This document shows, in pieces, positions 15,564-23,692 of a stretch of 33,917 nt of DNA. Every line of letters begins with the position of its first letter. The stretch's first letter is position 1. Source of the DNA: Aureimonas sp. Leaf324 (GTDB lineage: Bacteria > Pseudomonadota > Alphaproteobacteria > Rhizobiales > Rhizobiaceae); assembly GCF_001423245.1 (NCBI RefSeq), contig NZ_LMOH01000011.1, positions 1 to 33,917 on the forward strand, in the 5' to 3' direction. The translations under genes and the position numbers were made by a program. The notes below the pieces were generated by a model. That model was not told where the DNA came from, made no database searches, and worked only from the letters and a program-made list of their open reading frames with translations.

Positions 15564-17099
15564 TCAGTGTCCCGATCGGGAGGAATGGGAGGGGGCGCTG
15601 GCGGACTGCGGCACGGCGAGGGCGACGATCGCCTCCTCGCTGATCGCGTCCCGCTCCAGGATGCCGGCGACGGCGCCCTCGCGCATGACGAGGACGCGGT
15701 CGGAGACGCGCAGGATCTCGGGCAGCTCGGACGACACCACGATCATCGAGCGCCCTTCGGCGGCCAGCCGCTCGATCAGCGCGTAGATCTCGGCCTTGGC
15801 GCCGACGTCGATGCCGCGCGTCGGCTCGTCGAACAGGAGGATGCGCGCGCCCGCCGCGATCCAGCGGCCGATGATGGCCTTCTGCTGGTTGCCGCCGGAG
15901 AACTGGCCGATCGGGCGCTCGACGTCGAGCGGGCGCAAATTCATGTCGCGCATCAGCTTGAGGCTCTCGGCCGCGAGCGCCCGGCGGCGCACGAAGCCGG
16001 CGCGCGAGAAGCGCTTCATCGACGACAGGGCGATGTTGGAGCGGATCGAGCGGCGGGCGACGATGCCGTCGCGCTTGCGCTCCTCGGGCAGGAGCCCGAG
16101 CCCGGCGCGGATGGCCTTGCGCGGATTGCCGAGCGCGAGCGGCCTGCCGTCGACGCGGATCGTGCCGCCGTCGGGGCGGTCGACGCCCGCGACGAGCCGC
16201 AGGAGTTCGGTGCGGCCCGCGCCGACCAGTCCGGAAATGCCGAGAACCTCGCCGCGCCGCAGCTGGAAGCTCGCGCCGCGCACCGCCAGCCCGCGCGAGA
16301 GGTTCTCGACCTCGAGCGCCACCGCGTCGGTCGCGAAGCCCTTGTGCTCGGCCTGCGCGAGCTCGCGCCCGACCATGCGCGAGACGACCTCGGCCTCGGT
16401 GGTCTCGGCCATGGCGACGTCGGCGACCTTGCGCCCGTCGCGCAGGATCGTCGCCCGGTCGCAGACGCGGAACACCTCGTCCATCTTGTGGCTGACATAG
16501 ATGATCGAGACGCCGCGCGCGGCGAGATCGCGGATCAGGACGGCGAGCCGGTCGAACTCGGCCGGCGTCAGGCTGGACGTCGGCTCGTCCATGGCGATGA
16601 TCCGCGCATCCTCCATCAGGGCGCGCGCGATCTCGACGATCTGGCGCTGTGCGACCTTGAGGGTGTTGATGCGGGCGGCGGGATCGATCGAGGCGTCGAG
16701 CGGGGCGAGCGCCGCGCGGGCCGCGCGCTCCTGCGCCCGTCGGTCGACGAGAAGGCCGCCGGCCATGCGAAGCGGGCGGCCGAGGAACATGTTCTGCGCG
16801 ACCGTCAGCTCGGGAACGTGCTGGAGCTCCTGGTGGATCATCGCGATGCCGGCGCGCCGGGCGCCGAGCGGCCCGTGGCCGGCGACGCGCACGCCGTCGA
16901 CCGAGACGGTGCCGCCGGTCGGCTCCATCACCCCCGACAGGATGCGCAGGAGCGTCGACTTGCCCGCCCCGTTCTCGCCGAGGAGGCCATGGACCGATCC
17001 GCACGCGACGTCCATCGACACGCCGTCGAGGGCGCGCAGCGTCCCGAAGGTCTTGCCGATGCCGTCGAGGCTGAGGCGTGGGGCGGACGAGGTGGTCAT
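15564..17099 (-). CDS. Sugar ABC transporter ATP-binding protein (RbsA type, two ATPase domains)
   Basis: 511 residues, two fused ATPase domains as usual for this family. Domain 1 has Walker A GENGAGKST (41-49), the degenerate signature LKVAQRQIVEIA and Walker B IIAMDEPTSSL. Domain 2 has the typically altered Walker A GLVGAGRTE, with Arg for Lys, then FSGGNQQKA and LLFDEPTRGIDVG. The degenerate second site is normal for sugar importers, where only one site is expected to hydrolyse ATP. ATG 17099 is preceded by GGAGGG with 6-base spacing. It lies between the binding protein (62 bp upstream) and the permease (5 bp downstream). Confidence 0.96.
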   Translation of the reverse strand: MTTSSAPRLSLDGIGKTFGTLRALDGVSMDVACGSVHGLLGENGAGKSTLLRILSGVMEPTGGTVSVDGVRVAGHGPLGARRAGIAMIHQELQHVPELTVAQNMFLGRPLRMAGGLLVDRRAQERAARAALAPLDASIDPAARINTLKVAQRQIVEIARALMEDARIIAMDEPTSSLTPAEFDRLAVLIRDLAARGVSIIYVSHKMDEVFRVCDRATILRDGRKVADVAMAETTEAEVVSRMVGRELAQAEHKGFATDAVALEVENLSRGLAVRGASFQLRRGEVLGISGLVGAGRTELLRLVAGVDRPDGGTIRVDGRPLALGNPRKAIRAGLGLLPEERKRDGIVARRSIRSNIALSSMKRFSRAGFVRRRALAAESLKLMRDMNLRPLDVERPIGQFSGGNQQKAIIGRWIAAGARILLFDEPTRGIDVGAKAEIYALIERLAAEGRSMIVVSSELPEILRVSDRVLVMREGAVAGILERDAISEEAIVALAVPQSASAPSHSSRSGH

Positions 17100-17126
17100 G
17101 GCGCTCCCTCCCGGAGACGTCGCGGT

Positions 17127-17156
17127 CGGCCGGGACCGCGGACGCGGCCCCGGCCG
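17127..17156 (-). other. Intercistronic stem-loop after the sugar binding-protein gene
   Basis: 8-bp perfect arms CGGCCGGG (17127-17134) and CCCGGCCG (17149-17156) around a 14-base loop that is itself GC-rich. It starts 5 bases beyond the binding-protein stop codon and before the ATPase, in the position where such hairpins protect the binding-protein mRNA. No U-tract. Confidence 0.5.
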
Positions 17157-17161
17157 GACGA

Positions 17162-18217
17162 TCACTTGGCGGCTTCTTTCAGGAGGACCGCGCGCAGGGC
17201 GTCGCCCTTCACGGCATAGGCCTCGACGTTGTCCTTGGTGATCAGCGCCTGGGGCGTCGAGACGACGCGCGGCAGCGCCTGCTTGCCGACGAGGCGCAGG
17301 GCCGTCTCCATCGCGACCTCGCCGGTGAGGACCGGGAAGGAGTCGACCGTGCCGGTCAGTTCGCCCGCGCGGATCGACGCATAGGCGTCCGAGATGCCGT
17401 CGGTGCCGAAGACCACGACCTTGTCCTGGAGGGCCGCCGCCTTGACGGCCTCGACGACGCCGAGCGCCATGCCGTCGTTGTTGGCGTAGAAGCCGACGAG
17501 GTCGGGGTTCTGCTGGAGGATCGTGGCGGCCGCGTCGTAGGCGACCTGGCGGTCCCAGTTGCCCGGAACGCTCGCGACGACCTGGAACTTGCCGCCCTCG
17601 ACCACGGTCTCGGAGAAGCCCTTGGTGCGCTGGCCGGCGGCGAAGACGCCCGCCTGGCCCTCGATCACGGCGACCTTGCCGCCCTCGGGCCGGTTCTGGA
17701 GGAACCACTTGGCGACGCGCACGCCGTTGTCGCGCTGCACGTTGCCGACATAGTGCTTCACGCTCGGGATCACGGCGTCGTTGACGTTGACGACGGGAAT
17801 CCCTTGCGCCTCGGCGCTTTCCAATGCGGGCTGGAGGTTGTTGTCGGTCTGCGGCGAGAGGAGGAGCGCGGCGAAGCCCTGGCTGATGAGGTTCTCGGCG
17901 ATCGAGAGCTGGCCGAGCTGATCGCCCTCCGACTGCGCCGCCTGGTAGACGACCTCGACGCCGGCCTTCTTGGCATAGGCCTCGTAGCCCTCGCCGAGAG
18001 AACGCCAGTATTCGTTCGTCAGCGTCTTCGACACGCCGCCGATGCGGGTGCCGGCGGGGGCGGCCGGAACCGCGCCGAACTTGGCGTCGAGCTGCGACCA
18101 CTCGATGCGGTCGGTCTCGGTGTCGGAGTTGAGGGGCGCGAGCGTCTGGGCGAAGGCGCTGGCGCCGAGGAGCGACAGGGCGCAGCCGGCCACGAGGGCC
18201 TTCAGTCGGATCGTCAT
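17162..18217 (-). CDS. Sugar ABC transporter substrate-binding protein (RbsB/AlsB-like)
   Basis: 351 residues. A signal peptide (about 1-23, LLGASAFAQ) precedes a periplasmic-binding-protein type I fold: IGGVSKTLTNEYWRSLGEGY, AALLLSPQTDNNLQPALESA, NRPEGGKVAVIEG and GFYANNDGMALGVVEAV, all typical of ribose/allose binders. Residues 24-55 form an extension ahead of the fold that is longer than in RbsB. ATG 18217 follows GGGAGGAA at good spacing. Strong hairpins lie on both sides of the cistron (18245-18268 and 17127-17156), which suggests independent control of its expression level. Confidence 0.94.
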   Translation of the reverse strand: MTIRLKALVAGCALSLLGASAFAQTLAPLNSDTETDRIEWSQLDAKFGAVPAAPAGTRIGGVSKTLTNEYWRSLGEGYEAYAKKAGVEVVYQAAQSEGDQLGQLSIAENLISQGFAALLLSPQTDNNLQPALESAEAQGIPVVNVNDAVIPSVKHYVGNVQRDNGVRVAKWFLQNRPEGGKVAVIEGQAGVFAAGQRTKGFSETVVEGGKFQVVASVPGNWDRQVAYDAAATILQQNPDLVGFYANNDGMALGVVEAVKAAALQDKVVVFGTDGISDAYASIRAGELTGTVDSFPVLTGEVAMETALRLVGKQALPRVVSTPQALITKDNVEAYAVKGDALRAVLLKEAAK

Positions 18218-18244
18218 GGGGTTGGTTCCTCCCGTTGGTCAAAT

Positions 18245-18268
18245 GCCGGGCTGGCCTCGCGGCCCGGC
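18245..18268 (-). other. Intercistronic stem-loop between isomerase and binding-protein genes
   Basis: Perfect 7-bp arms GCCGGGC and GCCCGGC with a 10-base loop, 14 bases after the isomerase stop and 27 bases before the binding-protein start. It could be a partial terminator or RNA-processing site separating the first gene from the transporter genes. Confidence 0.45.
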
Positions 18269-18282
18269 GCGCGGTCTGGCGG

Positions 18283-19269
18283 TCAGGCCGCTGCGATCAT
18301 CGCGGCGTTGACGATGCTCTGGCTGGCGACGCCGTCCTGACGGCTCTGGGCCTCGCCGAGGCGGTTGTCGGCGTCGAGACGGTCGGCGACGCCGAGAAGC
18401 CGCTGCACGGTCTCGATGTTGGTCTCGCACTCGGCCACCGGATCGAGGCCGGATGCATCGGGGAAGGTGTCGAAGTAGAGGGCGCCGCGGTAGCCGTCGC
18501 GGCGGATCTGGCGCAGGAGCTCCAGCGTCGAGCGCAGGTGCACCGCACCGACCATCAGCCCGTCGTCGCGCTTGGCGTAGCCGTCGTTGAGGTGGACGCC
18601 GAGGAGCTTCGAGCGGCGGTGGATGAGGGCGGCGGCATAGGCGGGCTGCTCGCCGGCATAGAGCGCATGGGCGAAATCGAGCGTCACGCCGAGGTTCGGC
18701 GCCCCGATCTCGCCGATCGCCAGCAGCGTCGTCGCGCAGTCGCGCAGGAGCGCGTGGGCGCGCGGCTCGTCGGGCTTGTACTCGATCGAGATCTGGCAGG
18801 CCGGATCGTGCTCGGCGATCTCGCGGATGCCGGCGATCTCGAGGTCCCAGGCCTCGGCATAGTCAAGCTGGAAGTTGTAGTCGAAGCCGTCCTGTCCGAG
18901 CCAGAGCGTCATCAGGTCGGCGCCCATGGCGCGCGCGGCATCGACGCCGCGCTTGGTCATGTCGATCGCCTCGCGTCTTACGGCTTTGTCGGGGTTCGTG
19001 AAGGCGCCGAGCTTGAAGGCCGGGTTGGTGTAGTAGCGCATGGCCAGCCCGTTGACCGACAGGCCGAGGTCCTTGATGCGGCGGCCGACGGTGGCCGGGT
19101 CGTCCTTCACGTGGTCGGGAAAGTTCAGGTCGACGTCGGTCAGGCCCTTCGCGGTCGCGGCGCGCTCGGCCATCTGCATGAAGCTCGGCTTGCCCTGGAG
19201 GTCGGGCCAGTAGAGATGCGGCGCGGAGCCGAAGGAGTTGAGGCGCGTGGCGAATCGGGAGAGGGTCAT
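18283..19269 (-). CDS. Sugar isomerase/epimerase-like TIM-barrel protein
   Basis: 328 residues, xylose-isomerase-like TIM barrel. A likely metal quartet is Glu163 (ISIEYKP), Asp198 (GVTLDFAHA), His226 (GVHLNDGY) and Asp267 (ALYFDTFPD). The E-D-H-D order and the spacings 35, 28 and 41 resemble rhamnose-isomerase-type enzymes, in which the last ligand is Asp; tagatose 3-epimerases use E-D-H-E. It may therefore be an aldose-ketose isomerase on free sugar (inference). It is the first gene of the operon. The start ATG has GGAG 6 bases upstream and lies 23 bp from the operator/promoter. No exact substrate can be given. Confidence 0.85.
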   Translation of the reverse strand: MTLSRFATRLNSFGSAPHLYWPDLQGKPSFMQMAERAATAKGLTDVDLNFPDHVKDDPATVGRRIKDLGLSVNGLAMRYYTNPAFKLGAFTNPDKAVRREAIDMTKRGVDAARAMGADLMTLWLGQDGFDYNFQLDYAEAWDLEIAGIREIAEHDPACQISIEYKPDEPRAHALLRDCATTLLAIGEIGAPNLGVTLDFAHALYAGEQPAYAAALIHRRSKLLGVHLNDGYAKRDDGLMVGAVHLRSTLELLRQIRRDGYRGALYFDTFPDASGLDPVAECETNIETVQRLLGVADRLDADNRLGEAQSRQDGVASQSIVNAAMIAAA

Positions 19270-19292
19270 GAGTGCTCCGCTGAACTGCCGTC

Positions 19293-19314
19293 ACTTTACG
19301 ATTTATCGTGAAGT
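19293..19314. promoter_or_regulatory. Candidate RpiR operator of the sugar operon
   Basis: Near-perfect palindrome: arms ACTTTACGAT and ATCGTGAAGT around a 2-base TT centre, 9 of 10 positions complementary. It exactly fills the spacer and -10 region of the leftward promoter, a position expected for a repressor such as the operon's own RpiR protein. Confidence 0.68.
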
Positions 19315-19320
19315 CGTCAA
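19293..19320 (-). promoter_or_regulatory. Promoter of the sugar operon
   Basis: On the minus strand TTGACG (19320-19315) is followed after 16 bases by TAAAGT (19298-19293), a good -35/-10 pair, about 24 bases from the -10 box to the isomerase ATG. The short leader contains GGAG. The operator overlaps both the spacer and the -10. Confidence 0.6.
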
Positions 19321-19469
19321 GTTCTAGGCGATCGCGAACCGCTGAGCGACCTTCGTCCAGCATGGAGCGTCGAGCCTGGCGATCTGGGAGCAGGTTGCTA
19401 AGGCAGGCGGATCGATCGGGCGCCTCGGCCGTTCTGCCGGCACCCATTGGCGAACAGAAAGCCTTCCGC

Positions 19470-20345
19470 ATGACCGATGATCCGCGCACCAGCCAGCCAA
19501 CGAGCTTCCCCGGCGAGACGCCGCAACCGAGCCCCGGCCTCGAGACCCGGATGCGCACCAAGCCCGACCACGGCGAGGACAGCTATGTCGGCAAGGGGCT
19601 TCTCGAGGGCCGGGTGGCGCTGATCACCGGCGGGGATTCGGGCATCGGCAAGGCGGTGGCGATCGCCTATGCGCGCGAGGGCGCCGACGTCGCGATCTCC
19701 TATCTTGCCGAGGAACAGGCCGACGCCGAGGAGACGCGCGCCTTCGTCGAGAAGGCGGGGCGGCGGTGCCTGCGTCTGCCGGGCGACGTGCGCGACCGCG
19801 AATGGTGCCAGTCGCTGGTCGAGCGGACGGTGGCCGAACTCGGCGCCCTCGACATCCTCGTCAACAACGCGGCGGCCCAGACGATCAACGAGGATCTCGC
19901 CGACATCGACGACGACGAGATGCAGGCGGCGTTCGCCGCCAACGTCTTTGCGATGATCCGCCTCGCCAAGGCGGCGGCGCCCCACATGAAGCCGGGTTCA
20001 GCGATCGTCAACACGACGAGCGTCCAGGCCAAGGTCGCGACGAAGAACATGATCGTCTATTCCGCGACGAAGGGCGCGATCTCCAGCCTGACGATCGGCC
20101 TGTCCAACCTTCTGGCGCCCAAGGGCATCCGCGTGAACGCCGTCGCGCCAGGGCCCGTCTGGACGCCGATCCAGCCGATCGCCAAGGACGCCGAGACGCT
20201 GGAAACGCTCGGCCAGGATACGCCGCTCGGCCGCGCCGGCCAGCCCGGCGAACTCGCCGCCGCCTACGTCCTCCTCGCCTCGCGCGAGGGCAGCTACATG
20301 TCCGGCGCCGTGATCCCGATCACCGGCGGCATGCCGATGTACTGA
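19470..20345 (+). CDS. Short-chain dehydrogenase/reductase (YghA/GSP39-like)
   Basis: 291 residues, longer than a classical SDR because of an N-terminal Pro-rich extension of about 45 residues, as in YghA and general stress protein 39. The cofactor loop is TGGDSGIG (53-60), followed by NNAA (132-135), and the catalytic set is Ser184, Tyr197 and Lys201 (YSATK). The C-terminal SGAVIPITGGMPM is the usual SDR end. It should be an NAD(P)H-dependent carbonyl reductase; relatives are induced by stress. ATG 19470 is chosen by match to relatives; no clear ribosome-binding site. The 200-bp gap before it holds the divergent sugar-operon promoter. Confidence 0.93.
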   Translation: MTDDPRTSQPTSFPGETPQPSPGLETRMRTKPDHGEDSYVGKGLLEGRVALITGGDSGIGKAVAIAYAREGADVAISYLAEEQADAEETRAFVEKAGRRCLRLPGDVRDREWCQSLVERTVAELGALDILVNNAAAQTINEDLADIDDDEMQAAFAANVFAMIRLAKAAAPHMKPGSAIVNTTSVQAKVATKNMIVYSATKGAISSLTIGLSNLLAPKGIRVNAVAPGPVWTPIQPIAKDAETLETLGQDTPLGRAGQPGELAAAYVLLASREGSYMSGAVIPITGGMPMY

Positions 20346-20391
20346 CGCACCGAGGCCGGGCGCGGCGACCCGCACCCGGCCCACGCTCAAG

Positions 20392-20418
20392 GACCGCCGC
20401 GGCGGGCGCGGCGGTCCG
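20392..20418. terminator. Bidirectional terminator hairpin between the two SDR genes
   Basis: Perfect 10-bp arms GGACCGCCGC and GCGGCGGTCC around a 7-base loop, 46 bases after one stop and 4 bases from the other. It is one of the most stable hairpins in the window, between convergent genes, and lacks a U-tract. Confidence 0.55.
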
Positions 20419-20422
20419 GCCG

Positions 20423-21172
20423 TCAGATCTGCGCCGCGCCGCCATCGGCGAAGAGTTCGCTTCCCGTGACGAAGCTGCTCTCGTCGGACGCGAGGAACAG
20501 CGCGGCGTTGGCGATCTCCTCGGGCCGGCCCATCCGGCCGAGCGGGGTGGCGGCTTCGGAGGCGGCCGTGAACGCCTTCTTCGCCGCCTCGTCCGGCGCG
20601 AGACCGTGCCAACCCGGCGTCGAGGTCGATCCGGGAACGAGGACGTTCACCCGAATGCGCCGCGGCGCGAGGTCGACGATCCATCCGCGGGTAAAGCTCC
20701 GGATCGCGGCCTTGGTGGCGCCGTAGACGCTGAAGGCCGGGATGCCCGTCGTCGCGGCGGTCGAGCCCGTCAGGATCACCGAGGCGCCGTCGACGAGGAG
20801 CGGCAGCGCCTTCTGGACCGTGAAGAAGGTCCCCTTCACGTTGGTGGCGAAGGTCCGGTCGAAATGCGCCTCGCTGACCTCGCCGAACGCCGCGAACTCG
20901 CCGCCGCCGGCATTGGCGAAGAGAACGTCGATCCGGCCCGCTTCCTCGCGCACCGTGTCGAAGAGGCGATCGAGGTCGCCCATGTCGGCGATGTCGCCCT
21001 GGATGCCGCGCGCGCCGTGCCCGACGGCCGCGACCGCCTCGTCGAGCTCCGCCTGCCGCCGCCCCGTCATGAAGACGCGCGCGCCCTCCTCGGCGAACCG
21101 CCTGGCGCTCGCCAGTCCGATGCCGCTGTTGGCGCCCGTGATGACCGCCACCTTGCCGTCGAGCCTGCCCAT
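20423..21172 (-). CDS. Short-chain dehydrogenase/reductase (classical SDR)
   Basis: 249 residues. The cofactor motif is TGANSGIG (12-19), with Arg38-Arg39 after beta-2 (MTGRRQ) suggesting NADP(H). NAG is present (ANAGG), and the catalytic set is Ser137, Tyr150 and Lys154 (YGATK). The C-terminus SFVTGSELFADGG is the standard end. ATG 21172 follows AGGAGA at 7-base spacing. It is divergent from an HxlR regulator, a common pair in Proteobacteria; the regulator is expected to repress it until an electrophile or quinone arrives (general knowledge of the pairing). Substrate unknown. Confidence 0.94.
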   Translation of the reverse strand: MGRLDGKVAVITGANSGIGLASARRFAEEGARVFMTGRRQAELDEAVAAVGHGARGIQGDIADMGDLDRLFDTVREEAGRIDVLFANAGGGEFAAFGEVSEAHFDRTFATNVKGTFFTVQKALPLLVDGASVILTGSTAATTGIPAFSVYGATKAAIRSFTRGWIVDLAPRRIRVNVLVPGSTSTPGWHGLAPDEAAKKAFTAASEAATPLGRMGRPEEIANAALFLASDESSFVTGSELFADGGAAQI

Positions 21173-21217
21173 GGTCGTTCTCCTATGGTTGACGAGACGC
21201 GATATGGACGGGCAAAG

Positions 21218-21245
21218 ACCTTTTGTTGAGTACGGACATAAAGGT
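21218..21245. promoter_or_regulatory. Candidate HxlR operator
   Basis: Dyad ACCTTT (21218-21223) and AAAGGT (21240-21245) whose centre coincides exactly with a GTAC palindrome (21230-21233); 9 of 14 positions per half match. The right arm also serves as ribosome-binding site for the GTG start at 21252, so binding would favour autorepression. Confidence 0.5.
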
Positions 21246-21251
21246 AAGCGG

Positions 21252-21620
21252 GTGGGCAAGGTGGAACCGATCGTCCCGGACTGCGGTCTCGACGTCGCTC
21301 TCGCGGTGGTCGGTGGCAAGTGGAAGCCCTTGATCCTCTATCATCTTCAGGACGGTCCCCGGCGGTTCGGGGACCTCAGGCGTCTGGTGGCGGGGATCAG
21401 CGAGAAGGTCCTGATCCAGCAGCTGCGCGACCTGCAGGAGGCGGGCGTCCTCGTGCGGCACGACTATCGCGAGGTGCCGCCGCGCGTCGACTACACGATC
21501 ACCCCGTTCGGGCGGACGCTCGTCGAGGCGCTGATGCCGCTCTGCCATTGGGGCAACCGGAACCGCGCCGAGGTCGCCGCGCGCGTGCCGGGCGTGCGGG
21601 AGGCGGCTGCGCAGGATTGA
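21252..21620 (+). CDS. HxlR-family transcriptional regulator
   Basis: 122 residues from GTG 21252 (AAAGG 7 bases upstream). In-frame ATG 21204 would add 16 residues and leave only 31 bp to the divergent gene, too little for two promoters. The winged-helix core reads [22 protein letters not shown], with the conserved Cys near its N-terminus, then [20 protein letters not shown]. HxlR proteins often sense reactive aldehydes, quinones or hypochlorite through that Cys. It is divergent from the SDR at 20423-21172 and probably controls it and itself through the palindrome at 21218-21245. Confidence 0.9.
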   Translation: MGKVEPIVPDCGLDVALAVVGGKWKPLILYHLQDGPRRFGDLRRLVAGISEKVLIQQLRDLQEAGVLVRHDYREVPPRVDYTITPFGRTLVEALMPLCHWGNRNRAEVAARVPGVREAAAQD

Positions 21621-21785
21621 GGGCGTCGGTCCTGCCACGCGGCGCGGGGAGGGGCCGCGATCCCGACGAAGTTTCGCGGACGATGCGGCCAGTCCCTGAC
21701 CCTTCGCGCTTGCTCGACGCGTTTGCGCTCACTCGCGGCAGGCGGTATGGGCGCAGGACCATCGCAGGGAGGCCGCGCAGCCGCC

Positions 21786-22670
21786 ATGGACGATACGCCG
21801 GGCCCGGCCCACCGATCGGACAGGGTCTCGCTCCGCCGGCCGCTGGGGCATCGCGGGCTCGAGACACTGGCGGCCCACTACGTGCGCCAGTCGTTCAAGC
21901 CGCACGCGCATGCCGAATATCTCGTCGGCGTCATCACCGGGGGCGCGCATTCGGTCTGGTGCCGCGGCGAGCGGCATTCCGTCCTGCCGGGAACCCTCAT
22001 GACCATGCGCCCCGGCGACGTCCACCATGGCAACGCCGCCGTCGAGGCCGGTTGGGTGCAGCGGATGTTCTATGTCGACGAGCGCACGATGGCGGAGATT
22101 CTCGGCGATCGCCGGGACGCATCCACCGCCCCGCTTCCCGATTTCGACCGCTGCAACCGCCGCGACGCCGGGCTCGCCGCGCGCCTCGAGCGCATCCACG
22201 ACCGGGTCCACGCCTCGCGGCTGGCGCTCTCGCGCGACGCCGCCTGGGTTGCCTTCGCCGATGTCGTGTCGCTCCTCGCTGGTGGGACGGGCGACGAGCC
22301 GCCGGGCTCGGCGCCCGACGCCCGCGCCCGCAGGCTCGTCGACTACCTCCATGCCCATGTCGGCGACGATGTCGGCCTCGACACGCTCGCCTCGCTGGCC
22401 GGCCTCCGCCGCAGGCAGACGATCGATCTCTTCCGGCGCCACACGGGCCTGCCCCCGCACGCCTACCATATCGGCCTGAAAGTCCGTCTCGTGCAGGACC
22501 GCCTGCGCGCGGGCGAGGCGCCCGCCGCCGCCGCGGCCGAGGCGGGCTTTGCCGACCAGAGCCATATGAGTCGCCACTTCGCGGCGATCGTCGGCCTGAC
22601 GCCGGCGGCCTATCAGCAGGCCGGCCGCGACCGCACTTTCGTTCTAGAGCGCCGCGCCGCCGCGCCGTAA
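21786..22670 (+). CDS. AraC-family transcriptional regulator
   Basis: 294 residues. An N-terminal cupin-like AraC-binding domain (about 20-130; [19 protein letters not shown], then PGDVHHGNA) precedes a C-terminal double HTH (about 190-285), ending in [19 protein letters not shown], the usual second HTH. The start is uncertain: ATG 21786 has GGGAGG 13 bases upstream, and ATG 21747 (13 residues longer) is an alternative. An EamA exporter starts 48 bp downstream on the same strand and is the obvious target. This type of AraC protein commonly controls a neighbouring metabolite exporter. Confidence 0.92.
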   Translation: MDDTPGPAHRSDRVSLRRPLGHRGLETLAAHYVRQSFKPHAHAEYLVGVITGGAHSVWCRGERHSVLPGTLMTMRPGDVHHGNAAVEAGWVQRMFYVDERTMAEILGDRRDASTAPLPDFDRCNRRDAGLAARLERIHDRVHASRLALSRDAAWVAFADVVSLLAGGTGDEPPGSAPDARARRLVDYLHAHVGDDVGLDTLASLAGLRRRQTIDLFRRHTGLPPHAYHIGLKVRLVQDRLRAGEAPAAAAAEAGFADQSHMSRHFAAIVGLTPAAYQQAGRDRTFVLERRAAAP

Positions 22671-22718
22671 CCCTGCCCGTGCCGACAGGAGGTTCGGCGG
22701 GCAACGAGGGGCCGACGC

Positions 22719-23636
22719 ATGTCCTGTTCACCCGGTATCGCGGCGCCGACCGCGCGGCGGTCGACGCTGGCGGCCGATGCCATGGTACTCGCCGTCGCGG
22801 TCGTTTGGGGCGCGAGCTATCCCGTCACCAAGGGCGCGCTGGCCCATGCCCCCGTCCTCGTCCTGATCGTCTACCGGTTCGCCGTCTCGGCCTGCGTCAT
22901 GGGGCTGGCCGCGCGTCGGGAACTCGCCTGCGCGCCGCGCGGCGACATCCTCCGGGGCATCGTGCTCGGGGCGATCCTGGCGGCGATCTTCACGGTGGAG
23001 ATCGCGGGTCTCGCCCTCACCAGCGCGACCAACGCGGCGCTGATCATCTCGCTCTGCACGCTTTTCACCCCGTTCCTCGACCACGGCCTCTCGCGCCGCC
23101 TGCCGCCGCCGGTCGTGATCGCGGGGGCTGCGGTCGCCTGCCTCGGCGTCGGACTGCTCGTCGGAGGGCTGACGGCCTGGACGTTCGGCGACGGGCTGAT
23201 CCTTCTCGCCGCCGTCCTGCGGGCCGTCATGGTGGTTTCCACCCAACGGCTGATGGCCTCGCGCCCGCTCTCGTCCCGCGCGCTGACGGCGGTGCAGTCC
23301 GCCACAGTCGCCGGCCTCGCGGTCCTTACGCTTCTCCTCACGCAAGGCGGCGGGGCGCTGGCGGTCCGGGCGGGCGCCGGCTTCTGGGGCAGCGTCGCGT
23401 TCCTGTCGCTGTTCTGCACGGTCGCGGCCTTCTACGTCCAGAACGCGGCGGTGCGCCTCACCAGCCCGACGCGCGTCGGATTCCTGATGGGGACGGAACC
23501 CCTGTTCGGCTTCGCGCTGGCGCATGTCCTCCTGTCGGAACCCGTCACCGCGCGGGCGCTCCTCGGTGCGGCGCTGATCGTCGCCGGAACCTTCGCCGGG
23601 CTCCTTGCCGACCGGCGGGAAGAAACGGCGGCTTGA
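22719..23636 (+). CDS. EamA/DMT-family transporter
   Basis: 305 residues, about ten hydrophobic segments in two EamA repeats; the first begins [14 protein letters not shown], a typical motif, and the second repeat ends near [20 protein letters not shown]. It is predicted to export a small metabolite, with no substrate shown. ATG 22719 follows GAGGGG at 7-base spacing. It is probably co-expressed with or controlled by the AraC gene just upstream. The stop codon overlaps a -35-like TTGACC (23633-23638) of the next promoter. Confidence 0.92.
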   Translation: MSCSPGIAAPTARRSTLAADAMVLAVAVVWGASYPVTKGALAHAPVLVLIVYRFAVSACVMGLAARRELACAPRGDILRGIVLGAILAAIFTVEIAGLALTSATNAALIISLCTLFTPFLDHGLSRRLPPPVVIAGAAVACLGVGLLVGGLTAWTFGDGLILLAAVLRAVMVVSTQRLMASRPLSSRALTAVQSATVAGLAVLTLLLTQGGGALAVRAGAGFWGSVAFLSLFCTVAAFYVQNAAVRLTSPTRVGFLMGTEPLFGFALAHVLLSEPVTARALLGAALIVAGTFAGLLADRREETAA

Positions 23637-23661
23637 CCTCCTCGACGCCATGTTTTACCGT
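23633..23661 (+). promoter_or_regulatory. Candidate promoter of the DUF1348-TetR unit
   Basis: TTGACC (23633-23638), 17-base spacer, then TACCGT (23656-23661). The -35 overlaps the upstream EamA stop codon, and the -10 lies within the palindromic operator 23653-23670, consistent with repression. Confidence 0.45.
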
Positions 23662-23670
23662 TCGGTACAA
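23653..23670. promoter_or_regulatory. Candidate TetR operator
   Basis: Palindrome with core TACCG-TT-CGGTA and outer TT/AA pairs: 18 bases, 7 of 8 positions per half matching. ACCG/CGGT half-sites are typical of TetR-family operators. It lies 22 bp before the DUF1348 start, overlapping its -10 box. Confidence 0.65.
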
Positions 23671-23692
23671 CTTGGCAAGAGAAGGTGTTCCG

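Noticed and set aside
16150-16300. Second ATPase domain with Arg instead of Lys in Walker A (GLVGAGRTE)
   Set aside because: This is the normal state of RbsA-type sugar ATPases, not a mutation.
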